A stretch of 36,180 nucleotides of DNA from MHLP01 sp043736515 (GCA_043736515.1 JAYTCK010000007.1:1-36180), one strand, 5' to 3'. Shown: positions 17,356 through 25,455, counted from the first letter of the stretch. Program-made: numbers and translations. Notes: generated by a model not told the origin, from the letters alone.

Positions 17356-17931
17356 ATGCACAACAACGTTGATCCAAACAAGCTTGCAAATTTTGTCTAT
17401 GAGCTCGGACAACAGCTTGAGGAAGCACGATCGGGGTGGAGGCTTATTCGCGCACCCAAAGAGCCGCTTGGGTGTCATGTTGCCCGTGCTGCTCAAATTG
17501 GATATGCGCTCGCAGTCTGTGAGGGTATCGAAAACCCCGAACGTGTTGCTGCCGCCCTTCTTTTTCACGATGTTCACGAATGTCGAGTCAAAGAGCTCGA
17601 CAAGCTTACAGCACGTTATGTGCAAGTGGATGAAGAGGCAGCTATTCGCGATCAAACGTTTCCACTCGGTGTATTGGGAGAAAAGATCAACGATTTGTGG
17701 CATCTTGTTGAAGAAAGACAAGGCCAAGAAGGCATTGTTGCAAAAGATGCCGACTATCTCGAAGCATGTGTCCGTGCACGCGAGCTTGAGATTCAGGGAT
17801 TTTCCGACGCCAAGGATTGGATTCAGAATGTCGGTAGCGCTCTCAAGACCGATTCAGCAAAGCTCCTCTATCAAGCACTTCTCGATACCCATCCCAATCT
17901 GTGGTGGCAAGGCCTCAAAAAACTTTCCTAG
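17356..17931 (+). CDS. HD-domain phosphohydrolase (YfbR/HDDC2-like)
   Basis: This 191-aa protein of the HD superfamily has His41 on the first helix, the HD pair His71-Asp72 in LLFHDVHECRV, and an Asp in AKDADYLEA (131 or 133) as the fourth metal ligand. The FHDVHE wording resembles YfbR/HDDC2-type 5'-deoxynucleotidases, which remove phosphate from dNMPs. A nucleotide-salvage role is plausible but not proven. The ATG at 17356 is preceded by AGGAA (about 6 nt away), a modest Shine-Dalgarno. A terminator follows the stop, so this gene forms its own unit. A 345-aa frame overlaps it on the same strand, but only the distal part of that frame (dgkA) is real. Confidence 0.85.
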   Translation: MHNNVDPNKLANFVYELGQQLEEARSGWRLIRAPKEPLGCHVARAAQIGYALAVCEGIENPERVAAALLFHDVHECRVKELDKLTARYVQVDEEAAIRDQTFPLGVLGEKINDLWHLVEERQGQEGIVAKDADYLEACVRARELEIQGFSDAKDWIQNVGSALKTDSAKLLYQALLDTHPNLWWQGLKKLS

Positions 17932-17939
17932 TTCATATT

Positions 17940-17970
17940 CCGCCCCAGTGAGTAGGGCGGATTTTCTTTT
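17940..17970 (+). terminator. Rho-independent terminator after the HD-domain gene
   Basis: CCGCCC (17940-17945) pairs with GGGCGG (17955-17960) across a 9-nt loop and is followed by ATTTTCTTTT. Confidence 0.85.
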
Positions 17971-17995
17971 GAGCTACCCGTGTTATGCTGTTGAT

Positions 17996-18406
17996 ATGAA
18001 ATCAGTGATACATGACTTGAAGAAAATAGGGCGGAGCATTGTCTCTGCTCTTAAAGGATTGTGGCATGCCTATCATGGCGACAAGAGCTTTCGGATGGAA
18101 GTGAATTATGGCCTGCCTCTCTACTTCGGTGTCGGATGGCTGCTTGCACCGTTTGAATCATGGGAGCTTCTTCTTTACGTATTTTCATACATTCTTATTT
18201 TGCTTGTGGAGCTTGTAAATACTGCGTTTGAGACAATGCTCAATCATTTGCATCCCGGTGAGCATCATGTTGTTGGAAAAAGCAAAGATATTGCTTCTGC
18301 GGCCGTGTTTGTCGCGTTTATCTTCGCGCTTATCGTTGTGCTGGTACTCGCGCACAGTCGGTGCCAAGCAGAGTCCGGTTTTAGTGTTGCGGGAGTAATG
18401 GTCTAA
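17996..18406 (+). CDS. dgkA: Diacylglycerol/undecaprenol kinase (DgkA family)
   Basis: This 136-aa trimeric membrane kinase phosphorylates diacylglycerol or undecaprenol. It has a short amphipathic N-terminus followed by three membrane helices. The catalytic motif VELVNTAFE supplies Glu72, Asn75 and Glu79, equivalent to E69, N72 and E76 of E. coli DgkA. KSKDIASAAV (95-104) is the second signature. Gram-positive relatives are mostly undecaprenol kinases, so lipid-carrier recycling is likely. The true start is ATG 17996: the same frame is open back to 17369 but there it overlaps the HD gene and a terminator. A TATGCT box ends 6 nt before the start, so the transcript may be leaderless. The PHP gene follows after 5 nt. 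Confidence 0.92.
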   Translation: MKSVIHDLKKIGRSIVSALKGLWHAYHGDKSFRMEVNYGLPLYFGVGWLLAPFESWELLLYVFSYILILLVELVNTAFETMLNHLHPGEHHVVGKSKDIASAAVFVAFIFALIVVLVLAHSRCQAESGFSVAGVMV

Positions 18407-18411
18407 TACCC

Positions 18412-19464
18412 ATGTCGTACCACATTCTCCATTGTCACACGCATGCGTCCGATGGGACGCTTACGCACGAAGAAGTACTTACGCTTGCACAAAAATATAA
18501 CATTGGAACGATCGCATTTACCGATCATGACACGCTTATTCCGCCGGAATTATTTGCGAAACTCAAAGCCGAGCAGCATCCTGTCAATTTGATCTCCGGC
18601 ATTGAGGTCTCGGCAAACTATGTTGCTGAAGTAGAAGGAGAAATTTCACTCTTTCATATTATCGGACTTTTTGTTAACCCCAGAGACAGCAATCTTCGGG
18701 CATATTGTATAAACGCAAAGGCAAAGCGACTCGAACGCGCAACGCGTGTGGTGGAAAGTTTAAATAGAGAAGGTTTTATACTCACGGTGGAAGAAGTACT
18801 CGCAGAGTCGGATGATGGCAATGTGGGAAGGCCACATATCGTCCGTGCGCTGATGTCACATCCTGAAAACTTAGTGAGAGTTGATACGTTGATGGAAGAG
18901 TGGAGGAGAGTAGCTGAAAAATATGAGGTTCAGCATACTCGGTACGAATCCGCAGTCCAGAAAGACACGTGGGGTCGCATCTTTGATCTGGTACTTGTTG
19001 ATCAGGCATTTATTCCCGGCATTTACGTCCCGTACCTTCATCGTCTTTCAATGGACGAAGCGGTCGCACTTATTCGGAATGCCGGCGGTATTGCGATTCT
19101 CGCGCACTGGACGTATATCAAGCACAAATTAACTCCCACACTCTTAGAGCAAATCGCAAAGGAAGGTCGCATTGATGGGATTGAAACGGTCTATGCACTC
19201 TCTGATCCAAAGAGCGAAGAAGACAAAGAACTTGGCGTTTCTTTTGATGCCGATCGTGCACTTGTGCGCTCACTCATTGAAAAATACAGCCTCATCCCGG
19301 GAGGTGGGGGAGACTTCCACACTCCAGAAGATTTTGCTCGTCTCTTGGACCCAGCAAATAAAGTGCTTGCCGAAGAAACCGCAGGTTTTATTGATCGAAT
19401 TACACAAAAATTCCCGAACACTTCTTTCGCGCACTCGACGCTTGGTGATAACGAGCAAGTTTAG
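18412..19464 (+). CDS. PHP-domain phosphoesterase (TrpH/RNase AM-like)
   Basis: This 350-aa protein starts with the PHP metal motif HCHTHASDG (residues 7-15, His-x-His-x3-Ser-Asp-Gly). AFTDHDT (about 35-41), a Gly-Ile-Glu-Val-Ser segment (about 64-68), ILAHW near residue 230 and GGGGDFHTPED near 301-311 follow the order of the PHP fold and supply further metal-binding His and Asp residues. Homologs such as E. coli YciV (RNase AM) release nucleotides from short RNA or hydrolyse 3',5'-nucleoside bisphosphates. The protein is longer than YciV (~290 aa), with an insertion between about 140 and 215. It is probably translated with dgkA, 5 nt upstream. Confidence 0.88.
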   Translation: MSYHILHCHTHASDGTLTHEEVLTLAQKYNIGTIAFTDHDTLIPPELFAKLKAEQHPVNLISGIEVSANYVAEVEGEISLFHIIGLFVNPRDSNLRAYCINAKAKRLERATRVVESLNREGFILTVEEVLAESDDGNVGRPHIVRALMSHPENLVRVDTLMEEWRRVAEKYEVQHTRYESAVQKDTWGRIFDLVLVDQAFIPGIYVPYLHRLSMDEAVALIRNAGGIAILAHWTYIKHKLTPTLLEQIAKEGRIDGIETVYALSDPKSEEDKELGVSFDADRALVRSLIEKYSLIPGGGGDFHTPEDFARLLDPANKVLAEETAGFIDRITQKFPNTSFAHSTLGDNEQV

Positions 19465-19468
19465 GAGC

Positions 19469-19545
19469 AAAACAGTATACGTATGTGTATAGTGGTGCAC
19501 CTCGCGCATTGTATTGCGAGGCGCATATGTCCATGCTACTGTTTT
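19469..19545. other. Long intergenic stem-loop between the PHP gene and the Cys-rich gene
   Basis: AAAACAGTA (19469-19477) pairs perfectly with TACTGTTTT (19537-19545). Inside, TGCACCTCGC pairs with GCGAGGCGCA around a ~10-nt loop (core CCTCGC 19500-19505 with GCGAGG 19516-19521). The right arm ends in TTTT, so it may act as a large terminator or as a structured leader of the next gene. It spans the ATG at 19514, which argues against that upstream start. Confidence 0.7.
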
Positions 19546-19573
19546 CGCAGTTAAGTCACCAAAGGTTCTTATT

Positions 19574-19816
19574 ATGCTGGGTAGCATTTCGAACGATTTT
19601 GATATTTGCAATTGTGATTGCCATCTCGCAAACGATGCATCTGGCACCGTGCGAGTTGTTCATGTCATGGCGTGTTGCCAGACGTGTATTTCTTGCGGTA
19701 ACCGTATTCGAGTATTCGCGTTTGATACTCATGTGAGCGCATGTAGCAAAGAGCGCCAAGAAAAATTCGACCGTACGAACAAATCGTTTATCGAAACATT
19801 GAAGGGGGGAAAATAA
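19574..19816 (+). CDS. Small Cys-rich putative zinc-binding protein
   Basis: This 80-aa protein is not recognised as a named family. It has Cys at 12, 14, 16, 34, 35, 38, 41 and 57, with His17, His30 and His53, arranged as CNCDCH, then ACCQTCISCG, then THVSAC. This could build one or two zinc sites. The tail after residue 58 is charged. The start at 19574 is preferred over ATG 19514, since the upstream part is encoded by the arm of a strong stem-loop and has no family-like composition, and an AAAGG lies 8 nt before 19574. A bidirectional terminator follows the stop by 1 nt. An RNA- or protein-binding zinc ribbon is the simplest guess. Confidence 0.65.
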   Translation: MLGSISNDFDICNCDCHLANDASGTVRVVHVMACCQTCISCGNRIRVFAFDTHVSACSKERQEKFDRTNKSFIETLKGGK

Positions 19817-19817
19817 A

Positions 19818-19843
19818 AAACAGCATCTTTTGATGCTGTTTTT
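19818..19843. terminator. Bidirectional terminator between convergent genes
   Basis: AAACAGCATC (19818-19827) pairs perfectly with GATGCTGTTT (19832-19841). A-rich sequence precedes it and TTT follows, so it can stop transcription of both the Cys-rich gene (+) and the PfkB-family gene (-). Confidence 0.9.
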
Positions 19844-19858
19844 CATACCCCTTAAATA

Positions 19859-20875
19859 TTATATGGCAATTTCTTTTGCCACATAATCGGCTGGTCTCTT
19901 TGCGAGGAGGCCCTCAAGCTCGTCACGGGTGAGTAGTCCTGTCTGGGCACCCACATGCTGGACGACGTTCATCGAGTTGATGGGCCCCCACTGGAGCGCT
20001 TCTTCCATCGACTTCCCAAGTGCGAGTGCAACCGTGATGGTGGACGAGCATGCGTCTCCGGCTCCTGTGCGTGAAACTGGTGGCTTTGGATCGGGGTAAG
20101 GGGGCATGAAATATGACTTGCCGGTGTAGGAGTCGTACGCGTACGCACCCTTTGGTCCGTCAGTCACGACAGCGATTTTGGGTCCGAGTGCAGACATGAG
20201 CTTTGGAAGCTTGCCTCCCTCGGGCTCGGTGATGCCAAGGATGATGCGCGCCTCTTCGACGTTGCAGAAGAATATTTCGGTGTGTGCGTACAAATCTTTG
20301 AGCGCTTCACGGCCTAGTTTGATTTGGAATGTGCCCGGTTGGAAGGCGAGCTTCACCGTTGGGTGTGCGGTGAGGTACTCGGCAATTTCTTGATGGTAGG
20401 GGAGTGAGTCGTCACCAACAGAAGAGAAGTAGAGCCACTTCGGGGTGCCCATGTCCGCAGGAAGCTTGTACGGGTACTTCTGATGCTTGATGAGAATAGT
20501 GCGCTCAGCGCCGTGCATGAGCACATAGTGGTAGTTGGACGGCATGCCCGCATGCGTGCGCACAAAGCGCGTACCGACGCCCTGCTTCTCAAGGGTCGCA
20601 AGAATCTCTTTGCCGTGTTCGTCGTCACCGACATCAGCGACAAAGGCGGTCTTGAGGCCTAGGCGTACTGCGGACACTGCGGCGTTCGCGGAATTGCCCA
20701 CAGCGGGGATGATGGTCGCTTCTTCGTAGGGAATCTTGGCTCCGTTGACGAAGCAAAGTTCCTCGTCGACAACACCATCGGCATTCTCGGAGCGAAACAC
20801 ACTCGCTTGTTTGATGCTGATGAATGCATCGGTCACCGTATCGCCCACTGCAATAAAATCGTATTCTTCATTCAT
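19859..20875 (-). CDS. PfkB-family carbohydrate kinase (ribokinase-like)
   Basis: This 338-aa protein has the ribokinase fold. VGDTVTDAF (10-18) is the N-terminal substrate strand, GNSANAAVSAVRLG (60-73) the first PfkB signature, and RTGAGDACSS (269-278) the second, with Asp274 as the catalytic base and the GAGD anion hole. The usual Phe after GDA is Cys here. NVEEARIILG (205-214) and VVTDGPKGA (237-245) are also typical. The substrate cannot be read from sequence: ribose, adenosine, fructose or fructose 6-phosphate are options. Given the pentose-phosphate genes nearby and no visible ATP-PFK, a sugar or nucleoside kinase feeding that pathway is likely. An extended -10 promoter lies upstream, and there is no Shine-Dalgarno. 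Confidence 0.88.
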   Translation of the reverse strand: MNEEYDFIAVGDTVTDAFISIKQASVFRSENADGVVDEELCFVNGAKIPYEEATIIPAVGNSANAAVSAVRLGLKTAFVADVGDDEHGKEILATLEKQGVGTRFVRTHAGMPSNYHYVLMHGAERTILIKHQKYPYKLPADMGTPKWLYFSSVGDDSLPYHQEIAEYLTAHPTVKLAFQPGTFQIKLGREALKDLYAHTEIFFCNVEEARIILGITEPEGGKLPKLMSALGPKIAVVTDGPKGAYAYDSYTGKSYFMPPYPDPKPPVSRTGAGDACSSTITVALALGKSMEEALQWGPINSMNVVQHVGAQTGLLTRDELEGLLAKRPADYVAKEIAI

Positions 20876-20901
20876 GGTTTTAATATTAACTGCTTGTGCC
20901 G

Positions 20902-20910
20902 ATTATAACA
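20902..20910 (-). promoter_or_regulatory. Extended -10 promoter of the PfkB-family gene
   Basis: On the minus strand the sequence reads TGTTATAAT, an extended -10 element, 26 nt before the start codon. It lies between the upstream gene's terminator and the start. No good -35 hexamer is seen. Confidence 0.55.
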
Positions 20911-20944
20911 CATATTCTTTTCGGCACTTTTAAAGTCTGGGGAA

Positions 20945-20972
20945 ATAAAAAAGCACCCTTTTAAAGGGGTGC
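20945..20972 (-). terminator. Terminator of the 20984-21901 gene
   Basis: On the minus strand GCACCC pairs with GGGTGC (plus-strand arms 20953-20958 and 20967-20972) and is followed by a run of T (plus-strand A-run 20945-20952). Confidence 0.85.
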
Positions 20973-20983
20973 GTGATAATGCG

Positions 20984-21901
20984 TTATGCCGCTACTTCTT
21001 CGGCAAGTCCGAACTTGGCGAGGGTATGCGCACGCATACGCTTGCCGAACACCTCGTTGTCGTACTTGATGACCACCCAATCCATACGTCCCCTGTCCTT
21101 GATTTTCATTTCGTCACCACGACCTTCGCGAATACAGTTGATTGCTGATTCTAGTTTCCATATACAATTCGGATTGCTCTGACCTCGACCGTCTTTTACT
21201 TTCGAGGCGTAATCTCCAACCTTCTGCGACATACCGAGGGATTTGTAGAACTTCGCCTCTTCTTCGATGCTTGCAAACTCCATTGGCTCGCCATGTTCGA
21301 ATTTCCAGAGGTTGCCTCGCTCGAAGAGTGTGATTGAATTTGCGCAATGATATTCTCTTCCGTATATGTCCCCACATGACCGTAGCATGTACCCCGACTC
21401 CTCGCGTAAACCACCTTCCTCTGCATAGCAGATTTCCGTAAGAAGCCATTTGGCGGCTCTACCGTACTCGTGATTCTGGTCGTGAGTAATTGTAACCGTA
21501 TCGCCCTCCCAGAATGGTGTCTCGGGGAGATCACCGATGCGGATGTAGATGTCAGCGATTTTTTTGAGCTCTTCCTCCCCGCGTGAACCATGTGGGTAGT
21601 CAAGTCCACCAGGACTGCTATATATCTCTTTTGTGGGAGCGTAAAGTAATTTCGGAGCCGGTTCAGCTGAGGTGACAACAAGCAATTTTTCATAATCGAT
21701 GTATACACCGGCCAATTTATGATTGACTCCACCGCGTGGAACGTATTTCTTGCCGAAGCAAAAGAGTCTCGCGTATAGTGGATTTACATGAATATCACCC
21801 ATTCGTATTTTGTCACCGATGTGGTACCACTTGCGGATGAGTGCGTGCGCATCGAGTTCAGAGAGTGGCGTGATTCGTTTCTCGCGTGTTTCTTGAGACA
21901 T
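20984..21901 (-). CDS. Hypothetical protein of unknown family (305 aa)
   Basis: This gene is not recognised. It encodes a soluble protein of 305 aa without signal peptide or membrane segment. It is rich in Tyr, Gly and Trp, with scattered Cys (near 48, 182, 196, 207, 258 and 268) that form no clear metal motif. The segments GDTVTITHDQNHEYGRAAKW and WVVIKYDNEVFGKRMRAHT (C-terminal) look like beta-strands. It has a strong Shine-Dalgarno (AGGAGG, 4 nt before ATG), unlike most core genes here, and its own terminator, so it is a single-gene unit. The region upstream holds a long hairpin and the divergent FBA promoter. No function is proposed. Confidence 0.75.
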   Translation of the reverse strand: MSQETREKRITPLSELDAHALIRKWYHIGDKIRMGDIHVNPLYARLFCFGKKYVPRGGVNHKLAGVYIDYEKLLVVTSAEPAPKLLYAPTKEIYSSPGGLDYPHGSRGEEELKKIADIYIRIGDLPETPFWEGDTVTITHDQNHEYGRAAKWLLTEICYAEEGGLREESGYMLRSCGDIYGREYHCANSITLFERGNLWKFEHGEPMEFASIEEEAKFYKSLGMSQKVGDYASKVKDGRGQSNPNCIWKLESAINCIREGRGDEMKIKDRGRMDWVVIKYDNEVFGKRMRAHTLAKFGLAEEVAA

Positions 21902-22026
21902 AAAACCTCCTAGCCTTATATGGCTTTAGATGAAGGGTTGAAAGGAACATGCTTCGCAGAATTACGAAACTCTTTTAAACTACGATTAGATTCGTCAGGT
22001 GTCAATGGATTGTGTGTCAGCGCCCC

Positions 22027-22086
22027 AGACGGCCAACTTCTCCAAGGTCCGACCTTCCAAGGCCAAGGTCGGACCTTAGGCCGTCT
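22027..22086. other. Long inverted repeat in the divergent intergenic region
   Basis: AAGGTCCGACCTT (22044-22056) pairs perfectly with AAGGTCGGACCTT (22065-22077) around an 8-nt loop. The outer AGACGGCC (22027-22034) pairs with GGCCGTCT (22079-22086), with a 9-nt bulge on the left arm only. It lies just upstream of the FBA promoter and has no T-run. The rest of the 233-nt gap (21902-22134) shows nothing else except the Shine-Dalgarno of the minus-strand gene and the FBA promoter. Confidence 0.8.
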
Positions 22087-22098
22087 TGAAGCGCACGA

Positions 22099-22127
22099 CT
22101 GCACACGGCTCAATTTTTTGGTACAAT
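22099..22127 (+). promoter_or_regulatory. Promoter of the class I FBA gene
   Basis: CTGCAC (22099-22104), a 17-bp spacer and TACAAT (22122-22127), with TG one base before the -10 box (extended). Only 7 nt separate the box from the ATG at 22135, so transcription should start at the start codon (leaderless). Confidence 0.6.
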
Positions 22128-22134
22128 AGAGGGC

Positions 22135-23175
22135 ATGAATATGTTATTACTTGAAACCACGGCACGAACCTTGGTGCAAAAGGGGCGGGGGATACTTGCG
22201 GCAGATGAGAGCACCGCGAGTGCGAATAAACGTTTCGCAGCAGTTGGCGTAGAGGAGACAGAAGAAAATCGACGTATTTACCGTCAGCTTCTCCTCACTA
22301 CACCTGAAGCAAAAGAAACGCTTTCCGGAGTTATTTTTTATGATGAAACTTTTTGGCAGACAAGCGATGACGGGAAACCATTTCATCAGTTAGTCGCCGA
22401 AGCAGGCATACTTCCAGGAATCAAAGTCGATGAGGGACTTGTTGATCTTCCTGGTTTTCCTGGTGAGAAGATCACCAAAGGACTTGATGCATTACCCGAG
22501 CGGATGATGAAATATCGCGACGCAGGTGCAAAGTTTGCAAAGTGGCGTGCGGTGATCACCGTTGCCGGAGAACTCCCCACAAAGGATTGTATTGCTGCGA
22601 ATGCGTTTGCGCTTGCACGATATGCGCGCATTTGTCAGGAAGCGGACATCGTCCCTATTGTGGAGCCGGAATTATTATTTGACGGCACACATACCGCCGT
22701 TGAGTGCGAGCGCGCAATGGGTCTTGTCTATACTGCACTTTTTGCTGCCATGAAAAATCTCCGCGTGCATTTGCCCGGGGCGATTTTGAAGACAAGCATG
22801 GTACTTCCCGGAAAAGATTCGGGTATCACTGTTGATCCTGAAGATGTGGGAACTCGAACCGTACGACAGCTTCATGAGCGTGTGCCAGCGGAATTGGGAG
22901 GAGTTGTATTTCTCTCCGGCGGGCAGACTCCTTCGCAAGCATTTCTTAATCTCAACAAGATTGCACAGAAAGGTCCGCATCCGTGGGGGCTTACATTCTC
23001 GTATTCGCGTGGACTCCAAGACCCGGTACTCAAATATTGGGCAGAGCATCGTGAAGATATTGCGGAAGCAAAGAACATATTTGCACACCAACTGAAAATT
23101 GCCGTTGATGCATCGCTCGGCAAATTGAATACTGAGGAGTTGGGAGGGGATTATGTATCGGAAAGTCAAAATTAA
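22135..23175 (+). CDS. Fructose-bisphosphate aldolase, class I
   Basis: This 346-aa Schiff-base aldolase of the eukaryote-like class I family cleaves fructose 1,6-bisphosphate into glyceraldehyde 3-phosphate and dihydroxyacetone phosphate. GRGILAADEST (18-28) is the family start. FAKWRAV contains Lys136. VEPELL contains Glu178 (Glu187 of the muscle enzyme). The Schiff-base Lys is Lys219 in AILKTSMVLPGK. VVFLSGGQTP and LTFSYSRGLQDP are conserved C-terminal segments. It ends without the long C-terminal Tyr tail of vertebrate enzymes. The start is 7 nt after an extended -10 box and has no Shine-Dalgarno. It connects the triose and hexose phosphate pools used by gap and transketolase. Confidence 0.95.
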   Translation: MNMLLLETTARTLVQKGRGILAADESTASANKRFAAVGVEETEENRRIYRQLLLTTPEAKETLSGVIFYDETFWQTSDDGKPFHQLVAEAGILPGIKVDEGLVDLPGFPGEKITKGLDALPERMMKYRDAGAKFAKWRAVITVAGELPTKDCIAANAFALARYARICQEADIVPIVEPELLFDGTHTAVECERAMGLVYTALFAAMKNLRVHLPGAILKTSMVLPGKDSGITVDPEDVGTRTVRQLHERVPAELGGVVFLSGGQTPSQAFLNLNKIAQKGPHPWGLTFSYSRGLQDPVLKYWAEHREDIAEAKNIFAHQLKIAVDASLGKLNTEELGGDYVSESQN

Positions 23176-23210
23176 TCGGAAAAATAGTTAGAAGTAAAAT
23201 ATAAAAATCT

Positions 23211-24455
23211 ATGCAATACATTTTCAAATCATTAGGGCTGCTCTCCGTCATGGCATTTTTTGCACCCGCATTTGTGTTCGCAGCAACGAATGATTATGTG
23301 AATTATTGGAGCTTCGATGATGCTGGGGGGAGTGTTGTTAGCGATACTGTCGGCAGCAAAAGTGGCACGATAACGGGAAGCTCGACTGGTCTTGGCTGGG
23401 CTGGCGGAAAGTCAGGCACAGCGCTGGCGATGGACGGAGGGATAGGGCAATCAGTACTCCTTCCCAATGCCATCCTTTCAGGAAGCCAAGGAAGCATATC
23501 GCTGTGGTTTAAGATGGATGCACTTTCCTACGGCAACATTCTTTTTTCAGGTAAATCGACAACCGAGAACAATATCTACTTCTCCCTTTCGATAGACAAT
23601 GATGGACGACCACAACTCCAATTTCGGGATACTGCCAGTGGAAATGATCGTAAAGTACAGGGAGCAAAAATTTTAAACAAGAATGAGTGGTACAATCTTG
23701 TGCTTACCGCAAACACACTGACCTATCACATGTATGTGAACGGAGAGCAGGTTACCGTAGCGGGAGACAATATCGGACGCTGGTTCCCCGATTTTTCGAA
23801 TCACACCTATGCGTATCGCATCGGTTCTCTTGATGCGACACCACAGAGTGGTGTGTTTAAGGGAATCTTGGATGAAGTGAAGGTATATAACCGTGCACTT
23901 ACTTTTGCTGAGGTTGGAGTACTTTATGAAGAGGGCAATGCTGGCACTCCAACAGTACCGCTTGCAATACGCCCGGCTCTTTCGTTCTCTATTTCATCTG
24001 ATCGTGTACCGGTAGGCGGTTCGGTCACGGTCAATTGGGCGGGAACAAATGTGACCTCATGTGTAGCAAATGGTAATTGGAATGGAACGAAACCTGTCTC
24101 TGGGACAGAAACCTTCTCGTTTCTTGCAAGCGATGCAGTGTATGGACTGACGTGTAGTGGTCAAGGAGGAAGCACAAGCGGGACTGTCCGCGTGATGGTT
24201 GGCGTACAAGCCACTTCGACAGCGGCAACAACGAGCACGGGACTTACGGCAGTATCACTACCTGTTGGTAAAACTCCTCCTCCTGCCGCGCAAACTGCAC
24301 CTGCACAAACGACAACAACCACATCAGCAGCTGGAGTTGTGACAGATACTCCGGAGATGCGCCGTGTACTTACTCAAAAATTGATCGACACCATCCTCAT
24401 CCTTATTGGAGAGCTACAGAAGCAATTAGCAGTCCTTAAGGCGACAGCCCGTTAG
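23211..24455 (+). CDS. Secreted LamG-like/Ig protein with C-terminal hydrophobic helix
   Basis: This 414-aa protein has a signal peptide (about 5-24, ending at VFAA). A concanavalin A-like LamG_3 domain occupies about 27-245: VNYWSFDDAGG at the start, then SISLWFK, NEWYNLVLT, MYVNGE and DEVKVYNRALTFAEV, which are typical wordings. An Ig-like domain follows (about 250-328; FSISSDRVPVGGSVTVNW). A Thr/Ala/Pro-rich linker leads to a C-terminal amphipathic helix (about 385-412) rich in Leu, Ile and Gln, a common ending of CPR secreted proteins that may act as an anchor or oligomerisation helix. It probably binds carbohydrate or another surface. It lies between two metabolic genes on the same strand. 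Confidence 0.82.
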   Translation: MQYIFKSLGLLSVMAFFAPAFVFAATNDYVNYWSFDDAGGSVVSDTVGSKSGTITGSSTGLGWAGGKSGTALAMDGGIGQSVLLPNAILSGSQGSISLWFKMDALSYGNILFSGKSTTENNIYFSLSIDNDGRPQLQFRDTASGNDRKVQGAKILNKNEWYNLVLTANTLTYHMYVNGEQVTVAGDNIGRWFPDFSNHTYAYRIGSLDATPQSGVFKGILDEVKVYNRALTFAEVGVLYEEGNAGTPTVPLAIRPALSFSISSDRVPVGGSVTVNWAGTNVTSCVANGNWNGTKPVSGTETFSFLASDAVYGLTCSGQGGSTSGTVRVMVGVQATSTAATTSTGLTAVSLPVGKTPPPAAQTAPAQTTTTTSAAGVVTDTPEMRRVLTQKLIDTILILIGELQKQLAVLKATAR

Positions 24456-24470
24456 GAATATTTTATAATT
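24442..24470 (+). promoter_or_regulatory. Promoter of the hydroxyacid dehydrogenase gene
   Basis: GCGACA (24442-24447), a 17-bp spacer and TATAAT (24465-24470), with 16 nt to the ATG at 24487. The -35 box overlaps the end of the preceding gene. Confidence 0.5.
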
Positions 24471-24486
24471 TTTAACACCATACAGC

Positions 24487-25455
24487 ATGCCAACAATATA
24501 TGTAACCAGAAAAATTCCTGAAAACGGACTCGCCATGCTCCGTGAGAAGGGATTTACACTCGACGTAAGCGAAAAGGACGGTGTACTCACGAAAGAAGAA
24601 TTACTCGGCGCACTCCGCTCGAAACCATATGACGGTGTACTCTCGCTTCTTACCGATACGATTAATGGAGAGGTATTTGATGCGGTGCCGTCTGCCAAAA
24701 TATTTGCCAACTACGCAGTGGGGTTCAACAACATCGATGTGCCTGAGGCAAAAAATCGCGGCATCGCGATCACGAATACTCCGGGAGCACTCACCAACAC
24801 AGTAGCCGAGCACACAATGGCGCTTATTCTTGCACTCACAACACGCACACCGGAAGGTGACCGCATGATGCGCGCTGGCAAATACGAAGGCTGGGGTCCC
24901 ATGATGCTCCTTGGCACAGATCTTGCCGGAAAGACGCTCGGTGTTTTGGGTGCGGGACGCATCGGCTCGCGCCTTGCTCACCATTGTAAGGCTGGCTTTG
25001 ATATGGATGTCATTTACTACGACGTAAAGCGCAATGAAGAATTTGAAAAAGAGACAGGAGCACGATTTTGCCCGACGCCTGAAGAGGTACTCCGCGATGC
25101 GGATGTTGTCTCTATTCACGTACCGCTGCTTGATTCAACGAAGCATCTTATCAATGCCGAGCGACTCGCCCTCATGAAACCGACTGCATATCTTGTGAAC
25201 ACGTCGCGTGGACCCGTCATCGACGAAGCAGCATTGGTGGACGCACTCAAGAGAAATGTGATTAAGGGTGCCGCGCTCGACGTCTACGAGTTTGAGCCAA
25301 AAACCGCAGCAGGGCTCACCGAGCTCGACAATGTTGTGCTAACTCCTCACACCGCATCAGCGACCGATAAGGCCCGCGAAGAAATGGCCAGCCTTGCCGC
25401 CGGAAATCTTATTGCATTTTTCGAAGGCACGACCCCCCCGAACTTGGTGCAATAA
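24487..25455 (+). CDS. D-isomer-specific 2-hydroxyacid dehydrogenase (glyoxylate/hydroxypyruvate reductase-like)
   Basis: This 322-aa NAD(P)-dependent enzyme reduces 2-keto acids to D-2-hydroxy acids. The nucleotide-binding motif GAGRIG (155-160) follows LGVL. The catalytic triad is visible as Arg241 (NTSRGPVIDE), a Glu in DVYEFEP (268 or 270) and His288 (LTPHTASAT). NYAVGFNNIDVPEAKNRGI (from 75) is typical of the glyoxylate/hydroxypyruvate reductase group. Asp179 at the end of the second strand (IYYDVKR) favours NAD over NADP. It may act as a lactate or hydroxypyruvate dehydrogenase that reoxidises NADH from gap, which fits a fermentative lifestyle, but the substrate is inferred. A terminator follows. 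Confidence 0.9.
   Translation: MPTIYVTRKIPENGLAMLREKGFTLDVSEKDGVLTKEELLGALRSKPYDGVLSLLTDTINGEVFDAVPSAKIFANYAVGFNNIDVPEAKNRGIAITNTPGALTNTVAEHTMALILALTTRTPEGDRMMRAGKYEGWGPMMLLGTDLAGKTLGVLGAGRIGSRLAHHCKAGFDMDVIYYDVKRNEEFEKETGARFCPTPEEVLRDADVVSIHVPLLDSTKHLINAERLALMKPTAYLVNTSRGPVIDEAALVDALKRNVIKGAALDVYEFEPKTAAGLTELDNVVLTPHTASATDKAREEMASLAAGNLIAFFEGTTPPNLVQ

Noticed and set aside
17369..17995. A 345-aa frame that would join an N-terminal extension to DgkA
   Set aside because: The first 209 codons overlap the HD-domain gene in another frame and cross its terminator. Only the part from ATG 17996 matches DgkA, at normal family length.
19514..19573. Upstream start of the Cys-rich gene (adds 20 residues)
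   Set aside because: The added sequence is encoded by the right arm of a strong stem-loop and has no Shine-Dalgarno. ATG 19574 has an AAAGG at suitable distance.
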